Position numbers and translations under genes: made by a program
Shown: piece after piece, positions 1-5,543 of the stretch
How the letters are laid out: every line of letters begins with the position of its first letter
Position numbering within the stretch: position 1 is the first letter of the stretch
Assembly (NCBI GenBank): GCA_022704585.1
Contig: JAKJGD010000064.1
Span: 1 to 8,263 of the forward strand
Source of the DNA: Spirochaetota bacterium
GTDB taxonomy: Bacteria; Spirochaetota; UBA4802; UBA5550
Reading direction: 5' to 3'
DNA: 8,263 nt
Notes under the pieces: generated by a model
The model's database searches: none
Seen by the model: only the letters and a program-made list of their open reading frames with translations
What the model was told of the DNA's origin: nothing

Positions 1-47
1 TTAAGTATCTCGTGGATCTGCTCTTCGGTAAATCGTTTCTTTCTCAT
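1..47 (-). CDS. IS3-family transposase OrfA, N-terminal fragment (cut by window edge)
   Basis: Reading leftward from the ATG at 47-45 gives MRKKRFTEEQIHEIL. This is a very characteristic N-terminus of IS3-family OrfA proteins, whose first 60 or so residues form a helix-turn-helix that binds the element's ends. A good ribosome binding site (AGGAGA at 59-54 on the minus strand) sits 6 bases upstream of the start. Only 15 codons plus two bases are in the window, so it cannot be told whether the gene is intact. In this family OrfA is normally followed by OrfB, which carries the DDE catalytic core, expressed by a -1 frameshift; neither is visible here. The reading frame is open up to the edge. Confidence 0.78.
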   Translation of the reverse strand, partial: MRKKRFTEEQIHEIL

Positions 48-102
48 ACATAATCTCCTGCATTATTTGCTTGATTTTTGCAAGAGATTTTCCCTCAATC
101 AG

Positions 103-127
103 TGGTACACCTTTTGGGGGCAGGTCA
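103..127 (-). repeat. Putative terminal inverted repeat of the insertion sequence
   Basis: On the minus strand the end reads TGACCTGCCCCCAAAAGG followed by TGTACCA. IS3-family tips begin with TG and often carry a C-run then an A-run in this way. The matching repeat at the other end lies outside the window, so its inverted-repeat nature is inferred rather than shown. Confidence 0.6.
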
Positions 128-236
128 AGGGTACGGGGTTATTTTACAAAAAATTATATGCATGGGCCGGTTTCGGCGCGGGTTGGGCTCCGGACAGGAG
201 CTGAAACGGAGGGGAAGGGGGCTTTCCGATTAATTA

Positions 237-265
237 TTGACATTCGCATTATGGACGGTTACTGT
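237..265 (+). promoter_or_regulatory. Candidate sigma-70-type promoter for the VOC/exported protein pair
   Basis: A perfect -35 hexamer TTGACA (237-242) is followed after 17 bases by TACTGT (260-265), which keeps the first, second and last bases of the -10 consensus. Transcription would begin near 272 and leave a leader of about 74 bases before the ATG at 346. The stretch 128-345 contains no gene that I can support. Its other visible features are a small stem (187-191 with 197-201, GCTCC/GGAGC) and a short palindrome at 276-289. The -10 is weak, so this remains a candidate. Confidence 0.42.
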
Positions 266-345
266 TTCCTTCGTCACGAGCCGGCACGTCAATACAGGCG
301 AGTACAGCCTCATAAGCCATTAACATTGCATCAAGGAGGTTCCCC

Positions 346-720
346 ATGGATAAAGTCGTGCATTTCGAGATACCGTATGACTCAAAGGAGCGCGCCGCGC
401 GGTTTTACGGTGAAATTTTCGGATGGAGGCTCCTGGACGTGCCCGAAGCGGACTACACCCTGGTGTACGCGGCCGAAACCGATGAGGACCACATGGTTAC
501 GGAAAAAGGCGCGATCAACGGCGGCATGTTTCTCCGGAACAGGGAGGCAAGCCAGCCCATGATAGTTATCGGGGTCGCATCTATAGACGAGACTATCAAG
601 AAGGTCCTGGCTGCCGGCGGCAGGGTGGTCACGCCCAAACAGCGCATCCCCAACGGCTCCTATGCCAGGATCGCCGATTGCGAGGGTAACGTGATCGGCC
701 TGGCAGACATGTCGCAGTAA
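346..720 (+). CDS. VOC-family (glyoxalase/bleomycin-resistance-fold) protein
   Basis: This 124-residue protein has the size and pattern of a single-chain member of the vicinal-oxygen-chelate superfamily, made of two beta-alpha-beta-beta-beta modules. The first module opens with VVHFEIPYDSKERAARFYGEIFGW (given in parts: H6 and E8 on the first strand, then the RFYGEIFGW helix end at 19-27). The second starts near residue 72 and ends with the ADCEGNVIGL strand at 110-119, the usual closing motif. Members range from lactoylglutathione lyases to dioxygenases and antibiotic-binding proteins, often with a divalent metal. The substrate cannot be named from sequence; the cytoplasm is likely because no signal peptide is present. 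The start is set by a strong site, AAGGAGGT at 333-340, five bases from the ATG. The next gene follows almost directly, so the two are probably co-transcribed. Confidence 0.88.
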   Translation: MDKVVHFEIPYDSKERAARFYGEIFGWRLLDVPEADYTLVYAAETDEDHMVTEKGAINGGMFLRNREASQPMIVIGVASIDETIKKVLAAGGRVVTPKQRIPNGSYARIADCEGNVIGLADMSQ

Positions 721-745
721 CATGCGTCAATTAATGGATTCTGTC

Positions 746-1273
746 ATGAAATATTTTGCTCTACCTGTATTGCTGGCCCTCGCGATGCCCGCCCTGTCAT
801 TGAAACCGGTGCCCCCTCTTGATATGTTCAGGCCGCTCGATGCGCAACTTTCGGAACATGGGTGGGCGTTTAATAGCATTGATGAAGCGAAGATTTTCGA
901 AAAGATATATTTCGAGAACCGCTCCAACAAATCGTTCGAGCAGCTCCTCTTCCGGTACCTTGACAATGACGACAAGTATTACTGGATCGGCATTTTCCTG
1001 GACGAGCCGTACTATACGAAGATCAACAATTACGAGCTTTCCCTCAGGGTGCTGAAGGCCGGGCTGGAGCTCAATAAAAATGACGAGGAAAAGATCCGCT
1101 ACCTCTGGGTCATCGGCAAGAAGCTGTACTACAAAAACCGAAAAGCTGAATCGCTGAAATACCTGGTGCCCGCATACACGCTTTCCGAAAAATATCCGGC
1201 CAATACCCCTGCCTGGGACAGCGAGCAGGAGGCGGACATGTTCGAGGCGTTTATCAGGAGCAACTTGAAGTGA
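746..1273 (+). CDS. Exported protein of unknown function, possibly TPR-like
   Basis: I do not recognise the family. From the ATG at 746 the protein has 175 residues. It opens with a textbook signal peptide: MK, a hydrophobic core of about 14 residues, then a PALS/L site that suits signal peptidase I. The mature part is rich in aromatic and charged residues. Around the middle, helices such as ELSLRVLKAGLELNK and KAESLKYLVPAYTLSEKYP resemble tetratricopeptide-type helix pairs, so a periplasmic helical-repeat protein is a reasonable guess. The frame is also open from ATGs at 722 and 734. I chose 746 because the signal peptide then begins cleanly and a weak GGA (736-738) lies 7 bases upstream; a start at 722, one base after the VOC stop codon, remains possible. 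It probably shares a transcript with the VOC gene, and a hairpin follows its stop codon. Confidence 0.72.
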   Translation: MKYFALPVLLALAMPALSLKPVPPLDMFRPLDAQLSEHGWAFNSIDEAKIFEKIYFENRSNKSFEQLLFRYLDNDDKYYWIGIFLDEPYYTKINNYELSLRVLKAGLELNKNDEEKIRYLWVIGKKLYYKNRKAESLKYLVPAYTLSEKYPANTPAWDSEQEADMFEAFIRSNLK

Positions 1274-1276
1274 CAT

Positions 1277-1304
1277 ACAGGGTTGGGTTTTAACCCGACC
1301 CTGT
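1277..1304 (+). repeat. Hairpin 1 of a palindrome cluster, just after the upstream stop codon
   Basis: A nearly perfect 12-bp stem with a four-base loop starts four bases after the TGA of the exported-protein gene. The core is GGGTTTTAACCC, and the one non-Watson-Crick position (1284 with 1297) is a T-G wobble. The hairpin could end transcription or protect the 3' end of the mRNA, but there is no T-run after it, so a classical intrinsic terminator is not supported. Confidence 0.7.
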
Positions 1305-1329
1305 CACGGATGTTCAATAATTCTGTTAA

Positions 1330-1349
1330 CGTCGGGTTTTAACCCGACG
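1330..1349 (+). repeat. Hairpin 2 of the palindrome cluster (perfect)
   Basis: CGTCGGGTTTTAACCCGACG is a perfect inverted repeat with an 8-bp stem and a TTTA loop. It shares the core TCGGGTTTTAACCCGA-type sequence with hairpin 1 (which has TTGGG on its left arm). It carries no downstream T-run. Confidence 0.75.
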
Positions 1350-1423
1350 CAATTGCATGCTTCTGGCAGTGCAGGTTTTAACCCGACGTAGCAGCATGCA
1401 TCAGGCGGGGCGGGTTTTGGCCC
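1346..1423 (+). repeat. Two degenerate 39-base tandem repeats containing palindromes 3 and 4
   Basis: Bases 1346-1384 and 1385-1423 align without gaps, with 28 of 39 positions identical by hand count. Shared blocks include GACG at the start, GCATGC near the middle (GCATGC/GCATGC at offset 10-15) and GGTTTT before a closing CCC. Unit 1 ends in a decayed palindrome (left arm GCAGGTT against AACCCGAC). Unit 2 ends in palindrome 4 (1408-1427), where GGGCGGGT pairs with GCCCGCTC using two wobble pairs. The TTTT cores of palindromes 2, 3 and 4 are spaced exactly 39 bases apart. The spacer 1274-1456 contains no gene that I can support. Confidence 0.62.
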
Positions 1424-1456
1424 GCTCTTGCATAACTCATACGGAGGCTCAACGCC

Positions 1457-2290
1457 ATGGCAGTAAAATCAATCGTTGTAACCGGCGGGAACGCGGGAAT
1501 AGGAAAGGCGATCGCCCTCGATCTGGCGAAGCGGAAGCACCATGTCATTATTGTCAGCCGCAACCCTGAAAAGGGAAGGGCCGCGCTGGAAGAGATCAGG
1601 GGCGCGTCCGGCAATCCCGCGGTCGACCTGGTTACCGGCGACCTGGGGGCCATACGGTCCGTGAAAGAAGTTGCCGAAACGATCAGGAAAAAGTTCCCGG
1701 GGGTTTCCGTGCTCATCAACAACGCCGGCATCTGGCCCACCAGGCTGGAGATAAACCCGGACGGCCTTGAGATGGCGTTCATGGTGAACCACATGGCCCC
1801 GCTCATCCTGAGCACCCTGCTGCTCGGGCAATTGAAGAAGAACGCTCCCGCGCGGATCGTGAACGTCAATGCCGGGCTCTATGTAAAAGGGAAGGTCGAT
1901 ATCGAGAAAACGCCGTACGGGGAAGACTTCGGCAAGTTAGCCACCTACATGAACACCAAGCTGTGCAACATCTACTTCACGCAGAAATTCTCGGAGATCA
2001 TAAATGGCAGCGGGGTAACGGTCAATGCCCTGCACCCTGGCGTCATCCAGACCGCCCTGGGGGACAGCCCGGGCCTGCTTGGCGCTTTCATGAGGCTCGT
2101 GAAGCGGTCCTTTGACACGCCCGAGTCGGGCGCAAAGCCGCCCGTCTGGCTCGCGACGAGCCCGGAGGTCGAGGGTATAAACGGGAGGTATTTCGAGCTG
2201 TGCGAGCAGAAGCCCTACGCGCCCAACGCGATGGACCCGGCGCTGCGGGACAATCTCTGGGAACTGAGCATGAAACTCGCGTCGTTATAA
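1457..2290 (+). CDS. Short-chain dehydrogenase/reductase (SDR) family protein lacking the usual catalytic serine
   Basis: This 277-residue protein has an SDR Rossmann fold throughout. TGGNAGIG (9-16) is the cofactor-binding glycine motif, D62 follows the third strand, NNAG is at 88-91, N111 is the structural/catalytic asparagine, and Y164-x-x-x-K168 is the active-site pair. HPGV (193-196) is the usual post-catalytic motif. It resembles the retinol-dehydrogenase/WWOX-like branch. R35 after the second strand suggests NADP(H), by analogy. The oddity is at the serine strand: the family normally has NVSS, but here it reads NVNAG (136-140), with Asn and Ala at the two serine positions. The enzyme may be altered or inactive, or may use another residue. 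A GGAGG at 1443-1447, nine bases before the ATG, fixes the start. The substrate is unknown. Confidence 0.9.
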   Translation: MAVKSIVVTGGNAGIGKAIALDLAKRKHHVIIVSRNPEKGRAALEEIRGASGNPAVDLVTGDLGAIRSVKEVAETIRKKFPGVSVLINNAGIWPTRLEINPDGLEMAFMVNHMAPLILSTLLLGQLKKNAPARIVNVNAGLYVKGKVDIEKTPYGEDFGKLATYMNTKLCNIYFTQKFSEIINGSGVTVNALHPGVIQTALGDSPGLLGAFMRLVKRSFDTPESGAKPPVWLATSPEVEGINGRYFELCEQKPYAPNAMDPALRDNLWELSMKLASL

Positions 2291-2355
2291 GAACGGACCG
2301 TGGATCTGGATGGTTCCGGATTAATTAATTACGTGTGAATGACCGGTAATTCTGC

Positions 2356-2384
2356 TTGACGTTACTAACGCAATTCGGTATTAT
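2356..2384 (+). promoter_or_regulatory. Strong sigma-70-type promoter of the higBA pair, with internal palindrome
   Basis: TTGACG (2356-2361, 5 of 6 to consensus) and TATTAT (2379-2384, 5 of 6) are separated by the ideal 17 bases. The expected transcription start, about seven bases after the -10, is 2391, the A of the toxin ATG. Between the hexamers lies CGTTACTAACG (2360-2370), a perfect five-base inverted repeat about a central C. HigA antitoxins typically repress their own promoter through such palindromes, so this is a good operator candidate. Operator function is inferred. Confidence 0.6.
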
Positions 2385-2390
2385 TAATAC

Positions 2391-2672
2391 ATGATCAAAT
2401 CGTTTCATTCGAAAGAAACTGAAAAAATCTGGATTGGTGAAGTATCAACAAAACTGCCTCCTGATATCCAGAGAAAAGCAAGGATGAAATTGAGAATAAT
2501 CAATAATTCAATATCCCTGGCTGATTTGAGAATTCCGCCTGCCAATAAGCTTGAATCCCTGAAAGGCGGCAGGAAAGGACAATTCAGCATACGAATAAAC
2601 GATCAGTGGAGAATATGTTTTAAGTGGAACGAAGGAAATGCTTATAACGTTGAAATAGTTGATTATCATTAA
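2391..2672 (+). CDS. higB: HigB-type toxin (RelE-superfamily mRNA interferase)
   Basis: The 93-residue length and sequence match the HigB/plasmid-maintenance killer family. Recognisable blocks are LRIPPANKLESLKG (46-59), then GQFSIRINDQWRICFKW (63-79), then VEIVDYH at the C-terminus. Basic residues K58, R68 and R74 together with Y92 correspond, as I recall the family, to positions used in ribosome-dependent mRNA cleavage. The toxin slows growth when not bound by its antitoxin, which is encoded 16 bases downstream. The toxin-first order is the usual higBA arrangement. There is no Shine-Dalgarno sequence before the ATG, and the predicted transcript starts at the ATG itself, so translation may be leaderless. 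GC content is low: 93 of 240 bases in 2401-2640, against about 70% in the dehydratase genes nearby, which suggests acquisition by transfer. Confidence 0.92.
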   Translation: MIKSFHSKETEKIWIGEVSTKLPPDIQRKARMKLRIINNSISLADLRIPPANKLESLKGGRKGQFSIRINDQWRICFKWNEGNAYNVEIVDYH

Positions 2673-2688
2673 TTGTTGAGGCACGAAC

Positions 2689-2991
2689 ATGAAACGTTTA
2701 CCCAATATACATCCGGGAGAAATACTTAACGAGGAATTCCTCGCGCCGTTGGGGATTACCGCGTATCGGCTTGCCAAGGAAACCAATATTCCGCAGACCA
2801 GGATCTCCGAGATAATAAAAAAGAAAAGAAGGATCACGGCGGATACCGCCCTGCGTTTCAGCAGGTTTTTCGGGAATTCTCCCGAATTCTGGCTGGGCCT
2901 GCAGAACGACTTTGATCTCGAAGAGGAAAAAAGTAAATTGTCGAAAGAACTGGATAAAATTCATTCTCTTTCGGGGCTGCAGGCGTCCTGA
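2689..2991 (+). CDS. higA: HigA-type antitoxin, XRE-family DNA-binding protein
   Basis: This 100-residue protein is a close match to the HigA pattern. It opens with IHPGEILNEEFL (7-18), followed by a helix-turn-helix of about 40 residues (ITAYRLAKETNIPQTRISEI and the RRITADTALRFSRFFG helix), then SPEFWLGLQNDFDL (68-81), a signature of this family. The C-terminal tail is highly charged. The antitoxin is expected to bind and neutralise HigB and to repress the shared promoter; the CGTTACTAACG palindrome at 2360-2370 is a candidate site. A GAGG at 2678-2681 lies seven bases before the ATG. Having this site while the toxin lacks one would favour antitoxin synthesis from the common transcript. A short CCCC/GGGG stem (3007-3018) follows the gene but has no T-run. 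Confidence 0.94.
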   Translation: MKRLPNIHPGEILNEEFLAPLGITAYRLAKETNIPQTRISEIIKKKRRITADTALRFSRFFGNSPEFWLGLQNDFDLEEEKSKLSKELDKIHSLSGLQAS

Positions 2992-3059
2992 TAACAGGAT
3001 GGAATGCCCCGCGTGGGGTGACTCTCCCGGGCCAGGCTGCAGATAAAAAGCGATAATCA

Positions 3060-4166
3060 ATGGGCGAACTTTTTGAAAATATCCGGCGAATAAAGAAGAG
3101 CGGCTCCAGGGCGGTAGGGTGCTTTCCCCTGTATCCGCCCGTCGAGCTGGTGCACTCCTTAGGCCTGGTCCCGCTCGTGCTCTGGGACATTAAGGAAGCG
3201 GCGCCCTCGCTCGGCGAGAGCGACCGCCATCTCCAGGCCTTTGCCTGCTCCGTCGCGCGCCGGCTTGCCGAATTCATCCTCTCCGAAGACGGCGCGCGCC
3301 TCGACGGCATCCTCATGTACAACGCCTGCGACACGCTCCGCAACATGCCCGAGATACTCCAGAGCGGCCTTTCGGAAAAGGGGAGGAGCCTGCCGCTCCT
3401 CCGGATGCACCTCCCCATGGTCCCCGCGGACCGCGCCGACGCGAACGACTACCTCGCGGCGCGGGTGAATGACCTGGTGCGCGGCCTGGAAGAGGCGTTC
3501 GGCGTGGAGTTTTCGCCGGAGAGGTTCCGCGAAAGCGCGCGGTTGTACAACGAGGCGCGGGCGCTTGCCCGCAGGCTCGAGCTGCTGACAGCGGAAGGGC
3601 GCGTGTCGTACCGGGAATTCTCGCGCGTGATCCGTAACGGCCATTTCTGCGCGGTCGAGGACCACGCGCGCGAGCTCTCTTCGGCGGTGGAGCGGGCGGA
3701 AGCGTCGCCGGCCGTCCCGAACGCAAGGCGGATCATCGTAACCGGCATCCTTCCTCCGCCCGACGGCCTGATCGACGCGATCGAGGGGGCCGGCATGCGC
3801 GTGGCGGGAAACGACGTGGCGTCCCAGTCCCGCTCCTACGGGCACGAGGCGGCCCTAACCGGCGACCCTGCCGCGTTCTATTGCGGGGCGTACCGCGCCC
3901 GCCGCGCCTGCACCACGCTCCTGTACACCGCGGACCGGCGGATCGACGAACTGTGCGCCCGTGCCGCGGAGCGGGACGCGCGCGGGGTGCTCTTCGTGGG
4001 CGAGAAGTTCTGCGAGTACGAGTACCTGGAGCTGCCGTATATGCGTAAAATTCTCGATGAAAAAAAGATCGCGCACATGGAGATCGAGATCGCGGCCGGC
4101 GACCGGGACGGCGCCGCGTCGTTACGGACGCGGGTCGAGGCCTTTGCCGAGCTTTTGGACCACTAA
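3060..4166 (+). CDS. 2-hydroxyacyl-CoA dehydratase / benzoyl-CoA reductase family, smaller subunit (BcrC/HgdB-like)
   Basis: The protein has 368 residues and belongs to the superfamily of iron-sulphur enzymes that either dehydrate 2-hydroxyacyl-CoAs or reduce aromatic CoA esters by radical chemistry. The N-terminal signature GCFPLYPPVELVHSLGLVPL (20-39) is characteristic. Three cysteines lie where the family places its [4Fe-4S] ligands: C21, C90 in YNACDTLRN, and C318 in EKFCEYEYLELPYMRKILDE. Other cysteines (63, 197, 275, 284, 299) are probably not ligands. The length is normal. It would pair with the product of the next gene, 12 to 24 bases downstream. No clear ribosome binding site precedes the ATG. 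No activating ATPase gene is in the window. Whether the substrate is an aromatic acid or a hydroxyacyl-CoA cannot be decided from sequence. GC content is high, about 70% in two sampled 60-base lines (84 of 120). Confidence 0.86.
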   Translation: MGELFENIRRIKKSGSRAVGCFPLYPPVELVHSLGLVPLVLWDIKEAAPSLGESDRHLQAFACSVARRLAEFILSEDGARLDGILMYNACDTLRNMPEILQSGLSEKGRSLPLLRMHLPMVPADRADANDYLAARVNDLVRGLEEAFGVEFSPERFRESARLYNEARALARRLELLTAEGRVSYREFSRVIRNGHFCAVEDHARELSSAVERAEASPAVPNARRIIVTGILPPPDGLIDAIEGAGMRVAGNDVASQSRSYGHEAALTGDPAAFYCGAYRARRACTTLLYTADRRIDELCARAAERDARGVLFVGEKFCEYEYLELPYMRKILDEKKIAHMEIEIAAGDRDGAASLRTRVEAFAELLDH

Positions 4167-4177
4167 CAACGGGAACG

Positions 4178-4182
4178 GGTGA
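4178..4182 (+). promoter_or_regulatory. Ribosome binding site favouring the ATG at 4191
   Basis: GGTGA lies eight bases before ATG 4191. The alternative start GTG 4179-4181 falls inside this motif, and upstream of it there is only a weak GGGA (4171-4174). This is the reason for preferring the internal ATG for the larger dehydratase subunit. Confidence 0.45.
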
Positions 4183-4190
4183 AGCACGCC

Positions 4191-5465
4191 ATGGCGGAAG
4201 TAAAACAGGCTGAACAGAAATTCCGGAAGACCGAGTCGGGCAAACGTCTGACGCAGCTCATGACCGAAGAGTACACGGCCCTGCACCGGCGCGCGGGCGA
4301 GGGGGCCTTCGTCGTGTGGATCGCGATCATCGTGCCCGCGGAGATTTTCAGCGGGTTCAAGAACGTCGTGTTCGCCGTGCCCGAGAGCCACGCGGCCCTG
4401 AGCGCGGCCAAGGGCGTGGGCATGCTCCAGTGCGAAAAGGCGGAAGCGGCCGGCTATTCCATGGACATCTGCTCGTACGCGCGGATCGACCTCGGCACCG
4501 CCCTGAGCGGGGGCAAGGACTCGCCCACGTTCGGGCTGCCGCGCCCGCACCTGCTCGTCTCGAACAACAACAACTGCTCGCTCCTGGCCAAGTGGTTCGA
4601 CGTGTACCACCGGGAATGGGGCGTCCCCCACTTCCTGATAGACGTGCCCTTCTGCTACGAGGGGCAGAAGGACCGGGACCGGGCCTATATCACGGCCCAG
4701 TACCGCGACCTGATCAAAACAGTTGAACAGCTGTCCGGGCAGACGTTTGACCTCGACCGCGTGCGGGAGGCGCTCCGCACGACGCGCGAGGCCACGCGCC
4801 ACTACAAGCGGTTCATCGACTGCGCGGCCGCGCGGCCGTCGGGCATCACGGCCTTCGATTCGTTCGTGCAGATGGCGCCGCTCCTGACCTCGCGGGGCAG
4901 GCCGGGGATAGACCGCCATTTCGCCATGCTTGCGGACGAGACCGAAGAGCGGATGAGGAGCGGGCTCTTCCCGGTGCCCGGCGAGCGGTACCGGCTCTTC
5001 TGGGACAGCATCGCGCCCTGGCACCAGCTCAGGAAAATGTCCGCGCGGCTCGCGGGCCTTGACGCGAACATCGTGGCGGCAAGCTACACCTCCTGCGTGG
5101 GCAGCCACGAGGGGTCGTACGAGCTCCTCCAGTCCTATGACGGGGGCGATCCGCTGGAGGCGCTGGCCCGGGCGCAGAACTTTTCCGTGTGCCCGTACGG
5201 CCTGAACCTCCGGGTGAACGCGATGACCCGGGCGGCCCGGCACTACGGCATTGACGGGTTCGTGTTCGCCAGCAACCGGAGTTGCAAGGTCTACTCCATC
5301 ATGCAAATGGACTGCCTGAGGACCGTGTCGCGGGACCTCGGCATACCCGTGGTCATGATCGACGTGGACCACGCGGACGTGCGCACCTACAGCGAGGAGG
5401 GCGCGTTCACGCGGATCGAGGCGCTGCTGGAGCGGATCGACGCGGCACGGCAGCGGGCGGGATAG
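4191..5465 (+). CDS. 2-hydroxyacyl-CoA dehydratase / benzoyl-CoA reductase family, larger subunit (BcrB/HgdA-like)
   Basis: From ATG 4191 the protein has 424 residues (428 from the GTG at 4179; numbering here uses the longer form). The N-terminal part has the family block VPESHAALSAAKGVG (67-81). Candidate [4Fe-4S] ligands are C98 in DICSYARIDLG, C133 in NNNNCSLLAKWFDV, and C369 in SNRSCKVYS. The tail IDVDHADVRTYSEEGAFTRIEALLE matches the conserved end of BcrB-type subunits. C85 in MLQCEKAEAAG and C306, C338 and C379 are extra. The order, smaller then larger subunit, matches bcrC-bcrB of benzoyl-CoA reductase operons. The pair should form a heterodimer with one cluster per subunit, receiving electrons from an activator not encoded here. 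The true substrate is unknown, and hydroxyacyl-CoA dehydration or an uncharacterised reductive role are equally open. Confidence 0.87.
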   Translation: MAEVKQAEQKFRKTESGKRLTQLMTEEYTALHRRAGEGAFVVWIAIIVPAEIFSGFKNVVFAVPESHAALSAAKGVGMLQCEKAEAAGYSMDICSYARIDLGTALSGGKDSPTFGLPRPHLLVSNNNNCSLLAKWFDVYHREWGVPHFLIDVPFCYEGQKDRDRAYITAQYRDLIKTVEQLSGQTFDLDRVREALRTTREATRHYKRFIDCAAARPSGITAFDSFVQMAPLLTSRGRPGIDRHFAMLADETEERMRSGLFPVPGERYRLFWDSIAPWHQLRKMSARLAGLDANIVAASYTSCVGSHEGSYELLQSYDGGDPLEALARAQNFSVCPYGLNLRVNAMTRAARHYGIDGFVFASNRSCKVYSIMQMDCLRTVSRDLGIPVVMIDVDHADVRTYSEEGAFTRIEALLERIDAARQRAG

Positions 5466-5543
5466 GCGGTTCATGTCATTCGCGGGGAAGAGGCCCGGAA
5501 CGCAAGGAAAGATTAAGGCAGTTTTTTTATCGGGAGGCATCTG

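Larger units (their letters stand above)
1..127 (-). mobile_element. 5' end of an IS3-family-like insertion sequence (cut by window edge)
   Basis: The minus strand, read from 127 downward, starts with a tip typical of IS3-type elements (TG followed by a CCCCC/AAAA block). About 80 bases later comes a ribosome binding site and the start of a transposase OrfA. This order, a TG-ended inverted repeat then a short leader then orfA, is the standard left end of an IS3 element. The element runs off the left edge of the window, so its length, orfB, the second inverted repeat and any target duplication cannot be seen. The exact outer boundary at 127 is inferred from the terminal TG and could be off by a few bases. 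Confidence 0.72.

Noticed and set aside
71..562. A 163-codon plus-strand frame crossing the insertion-sequence end and the VOC gene
   Set aside because: It starts inside the transposon tip, spans a promoter-like spacer, and overlaps a well-supported VOC gene in another frame. The translation resembles no protein family.
1277..1427. CRISPR array explanation for the repeated palindromes
   Set aside because: Repeats are too divergent, the intervals are also repeated rather than unique, there are only three regularly spaced units, and no cas genes are present.
3006..3019. Terminator hairpin after higA
   Set aside because: CCCC-GCGT-GGGG forms a short stem, but no T-run follows.
3159..3845. A long minus-strand frame opposite the smaller dehydratase subunit
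   Set aside because: The same GC-driven shadow effect: Arg/His-rich composition, no motif and no ribosome binding site support.
5483..5528. Terminator between the dehydratase pair and the lipoprotein gene
   Set aside because: There is a run of seven T (5522-5528), but the only stem, CGGG/CCCG (5483-5497), is 24 bases away and only four pairs long.
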